The notes under the pieces: model-generated | What the model was told of the DNA's origin: nothing | Seen by the model: only the letters and a program-made list of their open reading frames with translations | The model's database searches: none | Part shown: positions 15,611 to 24,144 of the stretch, piece by piece | Position numbering within the stretch: the stretch's first letter is position 1 | Layout: each line of letters starts with the position of its first letter | Made by a program: the position numbers and the translations under genes | NCBI RefSeq assembly: GCF_052216985.1 | Contig: NZ_JBQOUY010000025.1 | Location: forward strand, 1-34,083 | Direction: 5' to 3' | DNA length: 34,083 nt | Source: Acidaminococcus fermentans_A | Lineage (GTDB): Bacteria > Bacillota > Negativicutes > Acidaminococcales > Acidaminococcaceae

Positions 15611-16927
15611 ATGGAGAAGCAGGAACTCAAAGCACTTGCCTGCCAGATCATCGACGAACATCATGATCAGATCATGGCACTGGGAGACAGTATTTTTGCA
15701 GAACCGGAAACCGGATGGAAAGAATTCAAGACGGCTGAAAAGATCAAGAAAGTCTTTACAGAGCTGGGCTTCCCCACCAAAGACAAGCAGTGCATCACCG
15801 GCGTCATCGCCCAGGTCAAAGGCAAAGAGAATAAACTGAAAGTCGCCGTCATAGGCGAATTGGATGCTTTAGGGCTGCCGGAAAGTCCCTATGCAGATCC
15901 GCAGACAGGTGCCGCCCATATGTGTGGGCACCACTGCATGATTGCCGCTCTGTCCGGGGTGGCCTATGCGCTGCATGACGGGCGCATTGCCGGGGCCCTC
16001 AGCGGCGACGTAGCACTGATGGCAGTCCCGGCCGAAGAATTCATCGAAATCGGCCACCGCAATCAGCTCCGCCGGGAAGGCAAGATCAAGATGTTCGGTG
16101 GCAAGCAGGAATTCATCTACCGAGGCCTCTTGGATGATATCGATATGATGGTCATGCAGCATACCACTCCCACCGAAGGAGAACAGGAAACACCCGTCAA
16201 GGCCAATGTAGGCGGGATCTCGAACGGATTCGTCAGCAAGGAAGTATGTTATATCGGCAAGGCATCCCATGCTGGCGGTGCCCCGGAAAAGGGCATCAAT
16301 GCCCTGAATGCCGCAAAGATCGGGCTGGTGGCCATCGACGCCCAGCGAGAGACATTCCGGGATGAAGACCATATCCGGGTCCACCCCATCATCACCAAAG
16401 GCGGTGATACGGTGAACATCGTTCCTGCGGATGTCCGTCTGGAGACCTATGTACGGGGCGCCTCCATCGACTCCATCTTAGATGCTTCCGCCAAAGTGAA
16501 TAGGGCACTCAAAGCCGGTGGCTATGCCGTAGGAGCCGAAACGAAGATCGATGAGATCCCCGGCTATCTTCCCATGGACCCCTGCCCTGCCATGCAGGAT
16601 TTGATGTATGCAAACCTGACCGCACTGCTGGGGAAGGACCATGTGGCCCGTCATATTCCCTTCAATGGAGGCAGCACCGATGCAGCGGATGTGGCTGCCC
16701 TGATGCCGGTGGTCCATGCTTACGTGGGTGGAGCAGCCGGCAGGGCCCACACCAAAGACTATCACATCGTCGATAAAGAACTGGCTTATATCACTGCCGC
16801 AAAGGCCCTCATCATGACGGTCATCGATCTTTTGGCAGATGGAGCGATCAAAGGGCTTGCCATCAAGTACGGATTCAAACCGGCGATGACGAAGCAGGAA
16901 TATATCGATAAGTGGGTGAACCAGTAA
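15611..16927 (+). CDS. M20-family amidohydrolase/peptidase (AbgB-like)
   Basis: A 438-aa metallohydrolase of the M20D group, which includes aminoacylases and p-aminobenzoyl-glutamate hydrolases. Metal-binding and catalytic segments are visible: GELDALGLPESPYAD, HMCGHHCMIAAL, PAEEFIEI with the glutamate pair, and MQHTTPTEGE, followed by the dimerisation insert starting SKEVCYIGKASHAGGAPEKG. The start at 15611 lies nine bases after AAGGAGG; an ATG at 15605 is too close to it. It heads an operon with two small membrane proteins, suggesting uptake and hydrolysis of an amidated amino acid or peptide-like compound. The substrate is unknown. Confidence 0.9.
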   Translation: MEKQELKALACQIIDEHHDQIMALGDSIFAEPETGWKEFKTAEKIKKVFTELGFPTKDKQCITGVIAQVKGKENKLKVAVIGELDALGLPESPYADPQTGAAHMCGHHCMIAALSGVAYALHDGRIAGALSGDVALMAVPAEEFIEIGHRNQLRREGKIKMFGGKQEFIYRGLLDDIDMMVMQHTTPTEGEQETPVKANVGGISNGFVSKEVCYIGKASHAGGAPEKGINALNAAKIGLVAIDAQRETFRDEDHIRVHPIITKGGDTVNIVPADVRLETYVRGASIDSILDASAKVNRALKAGGYAVGAETKIDEIPGYLPMDPCPAMQDLMYANLTALLGKDHVARHIPFNGGSTDAADVAALMPVVHAYVGGAAGRAHTKDYHIVDKELAYITAAKALIMTVIDLLADGAIKGLAIKYGFKPAMTKQEYIDKWVNQ

Positions 16928-16958
16928 GACAAAAAAGCCAAGAAAGGGAGTCGATACC

Positions 16959-17531
16959 ATGAAAGAATTTTTCAAAGACTGGAAGATCCATGTACTCTGC
17001 GCCGTCCTTGTCTTTAAAATGGGCCGTGCTGCCGTAGGGTGTACCCTCTCCACTTCCCGGGAATCCACCATTGCAATCATCGGGGAGCTGTTTGGCTTGG
17101 ACAGTGAAGAAGAGATCGGCGTCATGGGCGGCTATGTGACGGGGACCGTCCTGGGCACAGTGTTCTTTGGGCTGATGGCTTCCATCTGTGCCCATACAGG
17201 ATTTTTCCATCCCTATGCCTTGGGAGCAGCCTGCGGAGTCGGATCCGCTTCCATGATGTCTGCTTCCTTAGGGGCTCTGGAAGTCGAATTCCCCCAGATG
17301 GCAGAACAGATCCAGACCTATGCCTATACCTCCCAGGCCCTGACCAACGGAGACGGCATGCTGATGAGCCTCATCCTGACCCTGCCCATGACCAATTGGC
17401 TCTATAAAAAATGTGCCCACATCCGGGGCATCGATACAGAAGTCACGCCCACGGTGGAAATGGTCACGGACAGCCAAGGACTGGCTGCCGCAGGCCAGAT
17501 TGACGATCAGGAGGGAGGGACGGAAAAATGA
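16959..17531 (+). CDS. DUF3100-like membrane protein, shortened N-terminus
   Basis: A 190-aa protein with about four hydrophobic helices. The stretch from MGGYVTGTVLGTVFFGLMAS to HPYALGAACGVGSASMMSA resembles, from memory, the conserved part of DUF3100 membrane proteins, which are near 280-300 aa. Here the N-terminal MKEFFKDWKIHVLCAVLVF joins directly to KMGRAAVGC, so about 80-100 residues of membrane region seem to be missing. GGGAG lies eight bases before the ATG. It overlaps the next gene by four bases (ATGA). Probably a transporter subunit for the substrate of the M20 enzyme (inference). Confidence 0.6.
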   Translation: MKEFFKDWKIHVLCAVLVFKMGRAAVGCTLSTSRESTIAIIGELFGLDSEEEIGVMGGYVTGTVLGTVFFGLMASICAHTGFFHPYALGAACGVGSASMMSASLGALEVEFPQMAEQIQTYAYTSQALTNGDGMLMSLILTLPMTNWLYKKCAHIRGIDTEVTPTVEMVTDSQGLAAAGQIDDQEGGTEK

Positions 17532-17968
17532 CGAGACTCGTTATGCTTCTCAAAGGATGGTGCGTCACGGGAGTCCTGGCAGCCATCTGCAATTATATCT
17601 ATACCCTGCGCATGAACAATCCGGCTAAAGTGGTGACGCCTTTTGAAGCGGCCCCCGGCCTGCTGCTGATGCTGGGCATGATTATCGCCAGCCAGCTGTG
17701 CCACAAGCTGATGCAAAGGATCGCTCCCAGCGTAAAAGCTCCCGTGGTCCTTTATATCACCCTGATCGGCATCCTGATCACAGCCCCTGGGCTGTTCCCG
17801 TTTTCGGGGTTTGTTTATAAATCCATCGGCAAAATCAGCCTGCTGCCCCTGTGTACCCCCATCCCGGCCTATGCAGGGATCGGCGGCGGCAAAGACCTGA
17901 AGACCTTTAAGGAGCAGGGAATTGCCATCATCGCCCAGCTGGTGATGAAAGGAACGGGGGTCATTTGA
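17528..17968 (+). CDS. Small membrane protein, likely transporter partner
   Basis: Not recognised as a named family. A 146-aa protein with four likely membrane helices (near residues 5-24, 42-60, 73-92 and 100-120) and a glycine-rich TPIPAYAGIGGGKDLKTF segment before a final helix. It overlaps the DUF3100-like gene by four bases, with GGAGGG eight bases before its ATG. The two small proteins together are about the size of one ordinary membrane carrier, so they may form a two-part transporter for the M20 peptidase substrate. Confidence 0.6.
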   Translation: MTRLVMLLKGWCVTGVLAAICNYIYTLRMNNPAKVVTPFEAAPGLLLMLGMIIASQLCHKLMQRIAPSVKAPVVLYITLIGILITAPGLFPFSGFVYKSIGKISLLPLCTPIPAYAGIGGGKDLKTFKEQGIAIIAQLVMKGTGVI

Positions 17969-17976
17969 TACGCAAG

Positions 17977-18012
17977 AAAAGGTGGGTGTGAAAAAATTCA
18001 CACCCACCTTTT
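17977..18012. terminator. Bidirectional terminator between convergent genes
   Basis: Perfect 16-bp arms (17977-17992 and 17997-18012) with an AAAA loop. Each strand ends in a T-run formed by the outer A/T pairs. It separates the plus-strand M20 operon from thiM on the minus strand. Confidence 0.88.
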
Positions 18013-18017
18013 CTGAT

Positions 18018-18860
18018 TCAGTCAGCAGCCAGCAGCTTCACCCGCTGGGCCACCTTTTCTCCGGTCAGGTTGGACAGAGCATCCAGCAGCCGGATGTGGA
18101 AGGTCCCCAGGCCCGGACAGTCCTGAGCAGCGTCTTCTCCAGCGATGCCCAGGGCCGCTGTGCCCAAGGCCGCAGCAGCCAAAGAGGATCCACAGGCATG
18201 CCAGGTCCCGGCCAGGGCTCCGGCCATGCAGCCGGTCCCTGTGAGATGCCCCAAGAGCGGGTTCCCATTGGCGATGCCCAAGGTCGTTATTCCGTCCGTC
18301 ACCAGGTCCACTGGACCGGTGACCAGCAGCACTGTTCCATGCTGCCGGGCATACTGGCCAAAGATTTTTCCGTCGGCGGCGAAATTTTCCTGCGTCACCG
18401 CATCTTCTGCCCCCGCATCCACCCCATGGGCATGGGCGGAAAGACCGCAGAGGGTCCGGATCTCCGAACTGTTCCCCTTGATGATCTGAGGCCGGTTGTG
18501 CTCGATGAACTGCTGGGCGTACACCAGCCGCAGGGTACTGCAGGCCACTCCCACCGCATCCAGCAGGATGGGAATGCCCCGTTCATGGGCCTTTTCTCCG
18601 GCTATCTTCATGGCTTCCAGCCGTTCTTCGTTGATATTCCCCAGGTTCACCACCAGGGAATCCGCCGCCTCCGTGATTTCTTCCACTTCCTGGGGATGGG
18701 AAGCCATGGTAGGGCTCCCGCCCACGGCCAAGATGGCGTTGGCACTGTCATTCATGGTGATGGCATGGGTCATGCAGTGGATCAGTGGTTCATTTTCCCG
18801 CACCCTGGACATGATGTCCATAAAGGTTCTGGGCAGCTTGCTGATGGCTTCCCCGGTCAT
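18018..18860 (-). CDS. thiM: Hydroxyethylthiazole kinase
   Basis: A 280-aa ribokinase-fold enzyme that phosphorylates hydroxyethylthiazole so the salvaged thiazole can enter thiamine synthesis. The family signature is IHCMTHAITMNDSANAILAV near the N-terminus, followed by GGSPTMA, SLVVNLGNI, ILLDAVGVACS, IIKGNSSEI and the anion hole GTGCMAGALAG. The start at 18860 has GGGAG nine bases upstream. Its first 71 bases overlap the end of thiW. Position after thiW gives a thiazole uptake and salvage pair. Confidence 0.94.
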   Translation of the reverse strand: MTGEAISKLPRTFMDIMSRVRENEPLIHCMTHAITMNDSANAILAVGGSPTMASHPQEVEEITEAADSLVVNLGNINEERLEAMKIAGEKAHERGIPILLDAVGVACSTLRLVYAQQFIEHNRPQIIKGNSSEIRTLCGLSAHAHGVDAGAEDAVTQENFAADGKIFGQYARQHGTVLLVTGPVDLVTDGITTLGIANGNPLLGHLTGTGCMAGALAGTWHACGSSLAAAALGTAALGIAGEDAAQDCPGLGTFHIRLLDALSNLTGEKVAQRVKLLAAD

Positions 18861-19377
18861 AGATATTCACTCCCAATTTTCTCTGGAATTCCAACAAGGT
18901 CCCGTTCCGGGACAGGATGGTGAGCAGCCCGAAGGCAATGGAACCGCCGATGAGAGTGCCGGCGATGAAGCTGGGCACATAGAACATCCAGGAAAGGCCA
19001 GTGCGCCCCATGAGGATCTCCATGACAGGATAGGACACCATGGCCCCGATGATCCCAGTACCGATCACTTCACCCAGGCAAGCAGCGATGATCTTACCCC
19101 CGCTGGCCCGGTAGAAGATCCCAGACAGGGCTGCTCCGAACACCGCTCCGGTCAGTGCCAGGGGCGGGATCCCCATCACCGTCATGCGGATGATGCCGAT
19201 GAGGGTGGCACACAGGAGAGAATACCAGGGACCCAGCATCACCGAACAGGTGATATTGATCAGATGGGCCATGGGACACATGCCCTCCACCCGCAGGATG
19301 GGAGAAATGACCACACCCAGTCCGATCATCATGGACAGGAACACCAGGCGCAGGACTTTTTGCTGTTTGCTTTCCAT
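18790..19377 (-). CDS. thiW: ThiW, thiazole-uptake ECF transporter S component
   Basis: A 195-aa membrane protein with five or six helices, fitting the substrate-binding subunit of an energy-coupling factor transporter. It reads SPILRVEGMCPMAHLINITC, then GPWYSLLCATLIGIIRMTVMGIP, the pattern of ThiW proteins, which are proposed to bring in hydroxyethylthiazole. The shared EcfA/EcfT module is not in the window. The ATG at 19377 is preceded by AAAGGAG, which lies inside a terminator-like hairpin. A GTG at 19389 is in frame but too near that site. Confidence 0.85.
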   Translation of the reverse strand: MESKQQKVLRLVFLSMMIGLGVVISPILRVEGMCPMAHLINITCSVMLGPWYSLLCATLIGIIRMTVMGIPPLALTGAVFGAALSGIFYRASGGKIIAACLGEVIGTGIIGAMVSYPVMEILMGRTGLSWMFYVPSFIAGTLIGGSIAFGLLTILSRNGTLLEFQRKLGVNIYDRGSHQQAAQNLYGHHVQGAGK

Positions 19378-19427
19378 AAAAAAATCCACTCCTTTATAGG
19401 CCGGCAGTCCGGTCCTTCAGGCGTGGA
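19378..19427 (-). terminator. Terminator/sequestering hairpin at the thiW start
   Basis: TCCACGCCT (19419-19427) pairs with AGGAGTGGA (19385-19393) with one mismatch. Seven T (19378-19384) follow, ending at the thiW ATG. The ribosome binding site is in the downstream arm, so the hairpin could both end transcription and hide the start. Confidence 0.65.
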
Positions 19428-19435
19428 ATCGATTC

Positions 19436-19545
19436 CATTTTCCGTACCCATCCTACAACGCCTAAAAGACGGACTGAGCCAGTCGTAACGGTCGGTACTG
19501 TGGTACCCTCTCAACCCGGCACACGGGCTCCCTCGCTGTAAAATG
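19436..19545 (-). promoter_or_regulatory. TPP-riboswitch-like leader of thiW-thiM
   Basis: A compact element between the thiW promoter and its terminator hairpin. A closing helix pairs CATTTT (19540-19545) with AAAATG (19436-19441). Inside, GGGAGCCCG...CGGGTTGAGAGG resembles the 5' half of the TPP aptamer (GGGGUGCC...GGCUGAGA), and TTGTAGGATGG resembles its CGUAGGGA end. The middle 3' part, normally ACCUGAU, is not canonical. The gene context makes thiamine pyrophosphate the expected ligand, but the call is uncertain. Confidence 0.45.
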
Positions 19546-19582
19546 AATACCGATCCAGGGCGCTCCCCCTCGATCGACCTTT

Positions 19583-19611
19583 AGTATAGCAGATTGGATA
19601 CAATCCTTCAA
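19583..19611 (-). promoter_or_regulatory. Promoter of thiW-thiM
   Basis: A -35 TTGAAG (19606-19611), 17-base spacer and -10 TATACT (19583-19588). Transcription should begin near 19576, giving a leader of about 200 nt. The -35 box overlaps the stop codon of the YkvI-like gene. Confidence 0.75.
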
Positions 19612-20939
19612 GGCTTTTTCTCTCCTGGCAGCTTTTCTTTGATGGTTTGCTTCAGCATCTCGTCATCGACTGATATATTTTCTTCTACATATTTCCTGAC
19701 ATCATCTTCCTTTTCCAAGATTTTCGCCGCGGCTTCATGGATATCCTTCTTTAATTCATCCGTATCGGCTGGGCTGGCTTCTCCCAGCTTTCGAAACAGT
19801 TCCGTTTCCTTCCGGGTGATTTCCAGATTGGGAGACTGCTTCTTAAGGGAAAGATGAATCATTTTGCGCCGGAAGAACTTCTCCGCAATGATATTGCTGT
19901 GTTCTCGGATCCAAGCAATAAGGAGAACAGCCAGCAGGACCACGCCCATATATCCGAGGACTGGATACATGACCCCGATCAGTTTCTTGAAACCAAAGAA
20001 GCTGCATACATACCCTGCGCCGACAATGCCCACCATCATAATCCGCATCTTTCGGGTGCTGCCACCGCTGAATCTGCGGGCAATGGAATAATAGAGAGAA
20101 AAAGCCGTATTAAAGATCAGGGCAAAGACAGTGACCGCATAAAGGGTAGCCAGCCAGGGATGGATGTGATTCACGATAGACAGCATTGGCATATCAGCTT
20201 CTTTGATTTGGTCGATATTGACAAACAGAGACGCAGCAGCTACCAGTACGATGATTCCGATCAGCATACCTCCCAAAGACCCCCCTTTGGCTGCTACCCC
20301 TATGCAGACCACTGATCCTCCCAGGATAAAAGCCATAGATACCCCTGTCATAGCACAGAGCGCATAATAGTTGACCACTGACAGCCAGACATTTCCAATA
20401 GCCGGATGGATGGTACGGGCTGCCTGATCCAGCATATCCAGATCATAGGATTTTCCCACAAAAGAATAAACAGCTACCAGCAGGATCATGAGAATCATCA
20501 CCGGAGTAAATATGCCCAGTACTCCGGTGATCTTATCGAAATCCAGAAAAGAGACAACGGCTATCAAAAAGGAACACAGCAGCCCCCCGATCCATAGAGG
20601 AAGACCGAATTGCTGGTTCAGATTGGCTCCGGCTCCAGCAACCATCACGAACCCCATAACAAAACTGCCTGCCACAAGGACACCATCAAGGATCCGGTTG
20701 ATAACAGGATGGGCAATCTGGGAGAATACTTCTGCATGGCTGTCAGCTCTGTAGTAACAGCCAAAGGAAAGCATGATTTTCCCAAAGCAGGCATTCAAAA
20801 CACCCAGGATCACTACGCCCAGCAGACCGGTTTTCCCAAAACAGAGGAAGTACTGCAACAAATCCTGTCCGCTGGACAACCCCGCTCCTACAATGACACC
20901 GATATACGCAAATGCAATTTTCCATGATAAGCGATTCAT
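19608..20939 (-). CDS. YkvI-family membrane transporter
   Basis: A 443-aa protein with about ten membrane helices over residues 5-350 and a charged cytoplasmic tail of about 90 residues (from FFRRKMIHLSLKK), rich in Glu and Lys and probably helical. The start WKIAFAYIGVIVGAGLSSGQ carries the glycine-rich unwound first helix of APC-fold carriers, as in YkvI proteins. Substrate unknown. AAAGGAGG lies six bases before the ATG. The palindrome GAAACGTTTC (20964-20973) just upstream looks like a LacI-family operator core. Confidence 0.82.
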   Translation of the reverse strand: MNRLSWKIAFAYIGVIVGAGLSSGQDLLQYFLCFGKTGLLGVVILGVLNACFGKIMLSFGCYYRADSHAEVFSQIAHPVINRILDGVLVAGSFVMGFVMVAGAGANLNQQFGLPLWIGGLLCSFLIAVVSFLDFDKITGVLGIFTPVMILMILLVAVYSFVGKSYDLDMLDQAARTIHPAIGNVWLSVVNYYALCAMTGVSMAFILGGSVVCIGVAAKGGSLGGMLIGIIVLVAAASLFVNIDQIKEADMPMLSIVNHIHPWLATLYAVTVFALIFNTAFSLYYSIARRFSGGSTRKMRIMMVGIVGAGYVCSFFGFKKLIGVMYPVLGYMGVVLLAVLLIAWIREHSNIIAEKFFRRKMIHLSLKKQSPNLEITRKETELFRKLGEASPADTDELKKDIHEAAAKILEKEDDVRKYVEENISVDDEMLKQTIKEKLPGEKKP

Positions 20940-20963
20940 AACTCCTCCTTTAAGAAATAATAG

Positions 20964-20973
20964 GAAACGTTTC
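20964..20973. promoter_or_regulatory. LacI-family-like operator core upstream of ykvI-like gene
   Basis: GAAACGTTTC is a perfect 10-bp palindrome with the central CG typical of LacI/PurR/CcpA operators. It lies 25 bases before the start codon. A clear -35/-10 pair was not found. Confidence 0.35.
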
Positions 20974-21022
20974 GTTATACGGGATACGCAGGCGCCAGTT
21001 CAGCTTTGTAGTCCCTCTTCCC

Positions 21023-22405
21023 CTATCCCAGCTTGCCCGCCAGAGCCGAACGCAAAATGTACTTCCGACATTGGAAATACACCGCACCCAGCACCACCGT
21101 GGCGATCAGCCAGCTCACCGGATAAGCCAGGATCAGAGTCAGATAATCAGGATGGGCCGCAAACACCGTATAGATCCACACCAGCCGGACCCCGCAGATC
21201 CCCACCAGGGCCACGATGGCCGGCGGCAGGGAATAGCCATAACCCCGCAGGGCCCCGGAAAGGATATCCATGACCCCGTTGAGATACAGCATATCCGCCA
21301 CCCACCAAAGGCGCAGCACCCCCAGACGGATGACTTCCGGATCATGGTTGAAGAAGCCAATGATGTGTTTTCCGAACAGCAGGATGGGGACCGTGATACA
21401 CAAAAGAAACAGCCCTTCCACCCAGAAGGCCGCTTTGGTAGTAGCCAGGCACCGGCTCAGCCTCCGGGCCCCATAATTCTGCCCGACGAAGGTGGTGGTG
21501 GCCTGGCTGAAACCGTTGACGAAGCAGTAGATATTGAATTCGATGATCACTGAAGCCGCGGCCGCGGCCATGGCTGCAGTCCCCAGGCTGTTGATGGAAG
21601 ATTGGATCACCACATTGCTCATGGCGAAGACCATGCCCTGGATCCCCGCCGGCAGCCCGATATAGAGGATCTTCCCCATCTCTTCCCCCTTGAGGCGCAT
21701 CTTATGCCGCTGGAGCCGGATGGGCTGAGGCGTACGGCACAGAAGGACGAACAGGATGCCGGAATTGACCGCAAAAGACAGCACCGTAGCACTGACCACC
21801 CCTGTAAGCCCCCAGCCCAGGACATTCACAGACAGGAGATCCAGGGTGATGTTCAGGAGATTGGCCGCCACCAGGCTGTAGAGGGGGGTCTTTCCATCCC
21901 CGCAGCTGCGGAAGATGGCCGCTTCGAAGTTGTACAGGGTCAAAAAAGGCATGCCCAGCAGGAAAATCCGCAGGTAGGTAGAAGCCAGGTCGTAGACATC
22001 CGCCGGTACATCTAGGATCATCAGGGCCGGATGGGCAATCAGTTCCCCCACCACCGTAAGCAGCACCCCCAGGCCCAGGGCCATCACGATGGCCGTCTGG
22101 ACCGTCTCTTCCACTTTTTCCTGTTTCCCGGCCCCCAGATACTGAGCAAGGGTCACATTGACCCCCAGGGAGATCCCGATCAAAAGGGTCACCAAAAGGC
22201 CGATCACCGGCATGTTGTTCCCTACCGCCGCCATGGCATTCTTCCCTACGAAATGCCCCAAGATGAACACATCCGCACTGTTGAACAATTGCTCGAAGAG
22301 CCCCATGAGCCCGATGGGCATAGCAAAGAAGAACAGTTTATCGGCAATGGAACCATGGAGCATATCCATACCGCGGTGTTTGGGCTGTGTCGTCGTGTTT
22401 GTCAT
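21023..22405 (-). CDS. MATE-family efflux transporter
   Basis: A 460-aa carrier with twelve predicted membrane helices arranged as two six-helix halves, the MATE layout. The first half has FFAMPIGLMGLFEQLFNSADVFILGHF, split here over helix 1; the second opens with IGLPAGIQGMVFAMSNVVIQ. Such proteins expel cationic drugs or metabolites using sodium or proton gradients; the substrate is unknown. The start at 22405 has AAGGAAGG at a good distance; the open frame upstream overlaps the helicase gene and is discarded. Confidence 0.9.
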   Translation of the reverse strand: MTNTTTQPKHRGMDMLHGSIADKLFFFAMPIGLMGLFEQLFNSADVFILGHFVGKNAMAAVGNNMPVIGLLVTLLIGISLGVNVTLAQYLGAGKQEKVEETVQTAIVMALGLGVLLTVVGELIAHPALMILDVPADVYDLASTYLRIFLLGMPFLTLYNFEAAIFRSCGDGKTPLYSLVAANLLNITLDLLSVNVLGWGLTGVVSATVLSFAVNSGILFVLLCRTPQPIRLQRHKMRLKGEEMGKILYIGLPAGIQGMVFAMSNVVIQSSINSLGTAAMAAAAASVIIEFNIYCFVNGFSQATTTFVGQNYGARRLSRCLATTKAAFWVEGLFLLCITVPILLFGKHIIGFFNHDPEVIRLGVLRLWWVADMLYLNGVMDILSGALRGYGYSLPPAIVALVGICGVRLVWIYTVFAAHPDYLTLILAYPVSWLIATVVLGAVYFQCRKYILRSALAGKLG

Positions 22406-22464
22406 AGTCCCTTCCTTTCTGCTGCAGCGATCCTGCTGTTTTATCTTACCCCGTCCTGCCGGGA

Positions 22465-24057
22465 TCACTTCCGGTCTCCTGCCCATTCCCGGACCCGTTT
22501 CCTCACATCATCCAGGTTCAACACCCCTAGGGCGAATCCCTTCTTCACCAGCTGCTCCGGCAGGTATTCATCATATTTATCAAAGAGCGGCACCTCATGC
22601 GGATAGACCAGCTCCAAAGGATCGATTTCCTTTTCGATTTCTTCTTCCACCACCTGAAAAAAAGTCTCTTCGTCCGCTTCCATGGTGAATTGCATAAAAA
22701 AGGGTCGGAAAGGATCCAATTTCTTCAATCCCAGCTTCTGGGCGCATTTCAGGTTCAGGAACCGTTCCAGAGCCAAAAAGCCGTAACTCCCCAGCCAGGG
22801 CAGCAGGCACCACATCTTGCCTCCCAGCTGGATCAGGGGCTTTTCCGCAGCCCCCGAAGCCTTCGCGGTGAACCGGGCCTGCTGGAGCCGGGCTGCCGCA
22901 TTTTTCATCAGATAGGGATAGCTCCGGTCTTCCTGGAGCACCCGGCGCATCCGTTCCAGCACTTTGGTGTGGATATCTCCGGGGCATTCTCCGAAATAAG
23001 CCGGCACCTTCCCTTTTACCAGTTTGCAGTAGATTACGTGGCGCTTCCGGTCCACTTCCAGTACCCGCCACACATGGCCGGCCAGGGCGATTTTCTCTCC
23101 CGGGGGCGGAGGCGCCACCACCGTGCCCAGTTCCTGGGAATCGCAGCGGACGGTGAATTCCTCGTTTTCCTGGAACACCCCATAGAATTTAAAGGAACGG
23201 ATCACCCGCTCCCCAGCCAGGCCCACGATGAGCCCCCCCTGTTCCGTCTTTTGGATATGGTCTTCGGCAATGAGATACCGGAGCAGTACCTTGTAATCCT
23301 CCTGGCTGATCCGGTGGAAATAACTGAGCCGCAGCACCCGGTCCGCCAGGGCTGCCGGGGACATCTCCCCATTGCTGGCCAGTACGCTCATGGTCTGGTG
23401 GTACAAAAGACTGTAGGGTAGCCGGTCCAGCCGGGGCGGTTCCACCCATTTTTCCTCCAGGTACAGCTGGATCAGCGCGATGCCCTGGAGCAGCTTCCAG
23501 GGGATTGTGGCCGGCAGCATGGCCCGGATCTCTGGTTCATCTTCCCGGATCACGAACCACATTTCCGGAGGCAGGTCCCGCCGCCCCGTACGCCCCATCC
23601 GCTGGAGGAAGGAAGAGACCGTCCAGGGCGCATCGATCTGGAAAGCCCGCTCCAGCCGGCCGATATCGATACCCAGTTCCAGGGTGGAAGTGGTCACAGT
23701 AGTCAGGTTCCGGCTTTCGTCCTTCATCAGTTCTTCCGCCGTCTCTCGGTAGGAAGCTGACAGGTTCCCATGGTGGATCAGGAACCGGTCCGGCTCATGG
23801 TTCAGTTCACAGTACTGCCGGAGACTAGTGGTGACTCCCTCACACTCTTCCCGGGAATTGACGAATACCAGGCATTTCTTCCCCCGGGTGTGCTCGAAGA
23901 TGTACCCTAGTCCCGGGTCCGACTGGGCCGGTGCCTGGTCTGTCTTCTGGTCCAGGACCGGCAGGGCCTCGATATCCGTCCGTTCTTCTCCCGCCTGGGC
24001 GTCTTTTACATAAAAATGCTCCATGGAAAGCCGCCATTTGGTCCCTGGGGCCTTTGC
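22465..24057 (-). pseudogene. Lhr-like DEAD/DEAH helicase, N-terminus lost to element insertion
   Basis: About 530 residues of a large DNA/RNA helicase remain. The second RecA domain is intact: KKCLVFVNSREECEG (motif IV region), TTVTTSTLELGIDIG (V) and SFLQRMGRTGRRD (VI). The winged-helix and C-terminal parts follow (PYSLLYHQTMSVL, PPPGEKIALAGHVWRV). The Walker A and DEAD box domain is absent. The helicase frame reads upstream of the first ATG (24024) through AKAPGTKWRLS and meets an in-frame TAA at 24058-24060, where element sequence begins. The fragment could still be translated from the ATG but would lack ATPase motifs I-III. Confidence 0.85.
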
Positions 24058-24103
24058 TTATGTGTGATAAAGAAGCAATAGAAGTGCAAAAAATTTTGCC
24101 GTT

Positions 24104-24136
24104 CCTATCCGACACTTGGCCATTGTGTCGGATAGG
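24104..24136. repeat. Perfect inverted repeat near the element end
   Basis: CCTATCCGACAC (24104-24115) and GTGTCGGATAGG (24125-24136) with a 9-base loop, between the recombinase stop and the helicase break. A second AT-rich hairpin (GCAAAA/TTTTGC, 24086-24099) follows. It may end the recombinase transcript, but no T-tract abuts the stem, so a recombinase binding site or end structure is also possible. Confidence 0.7.
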
Positions 24137-24144
24137 TCGGGCGG

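Noticed and set aside
22406..22486. Upstream extension of the MATE protein
   Set aside because: It overlaps the helicase 3' end; the ATG at 22405 has a good ribosome site and the expected first helix.
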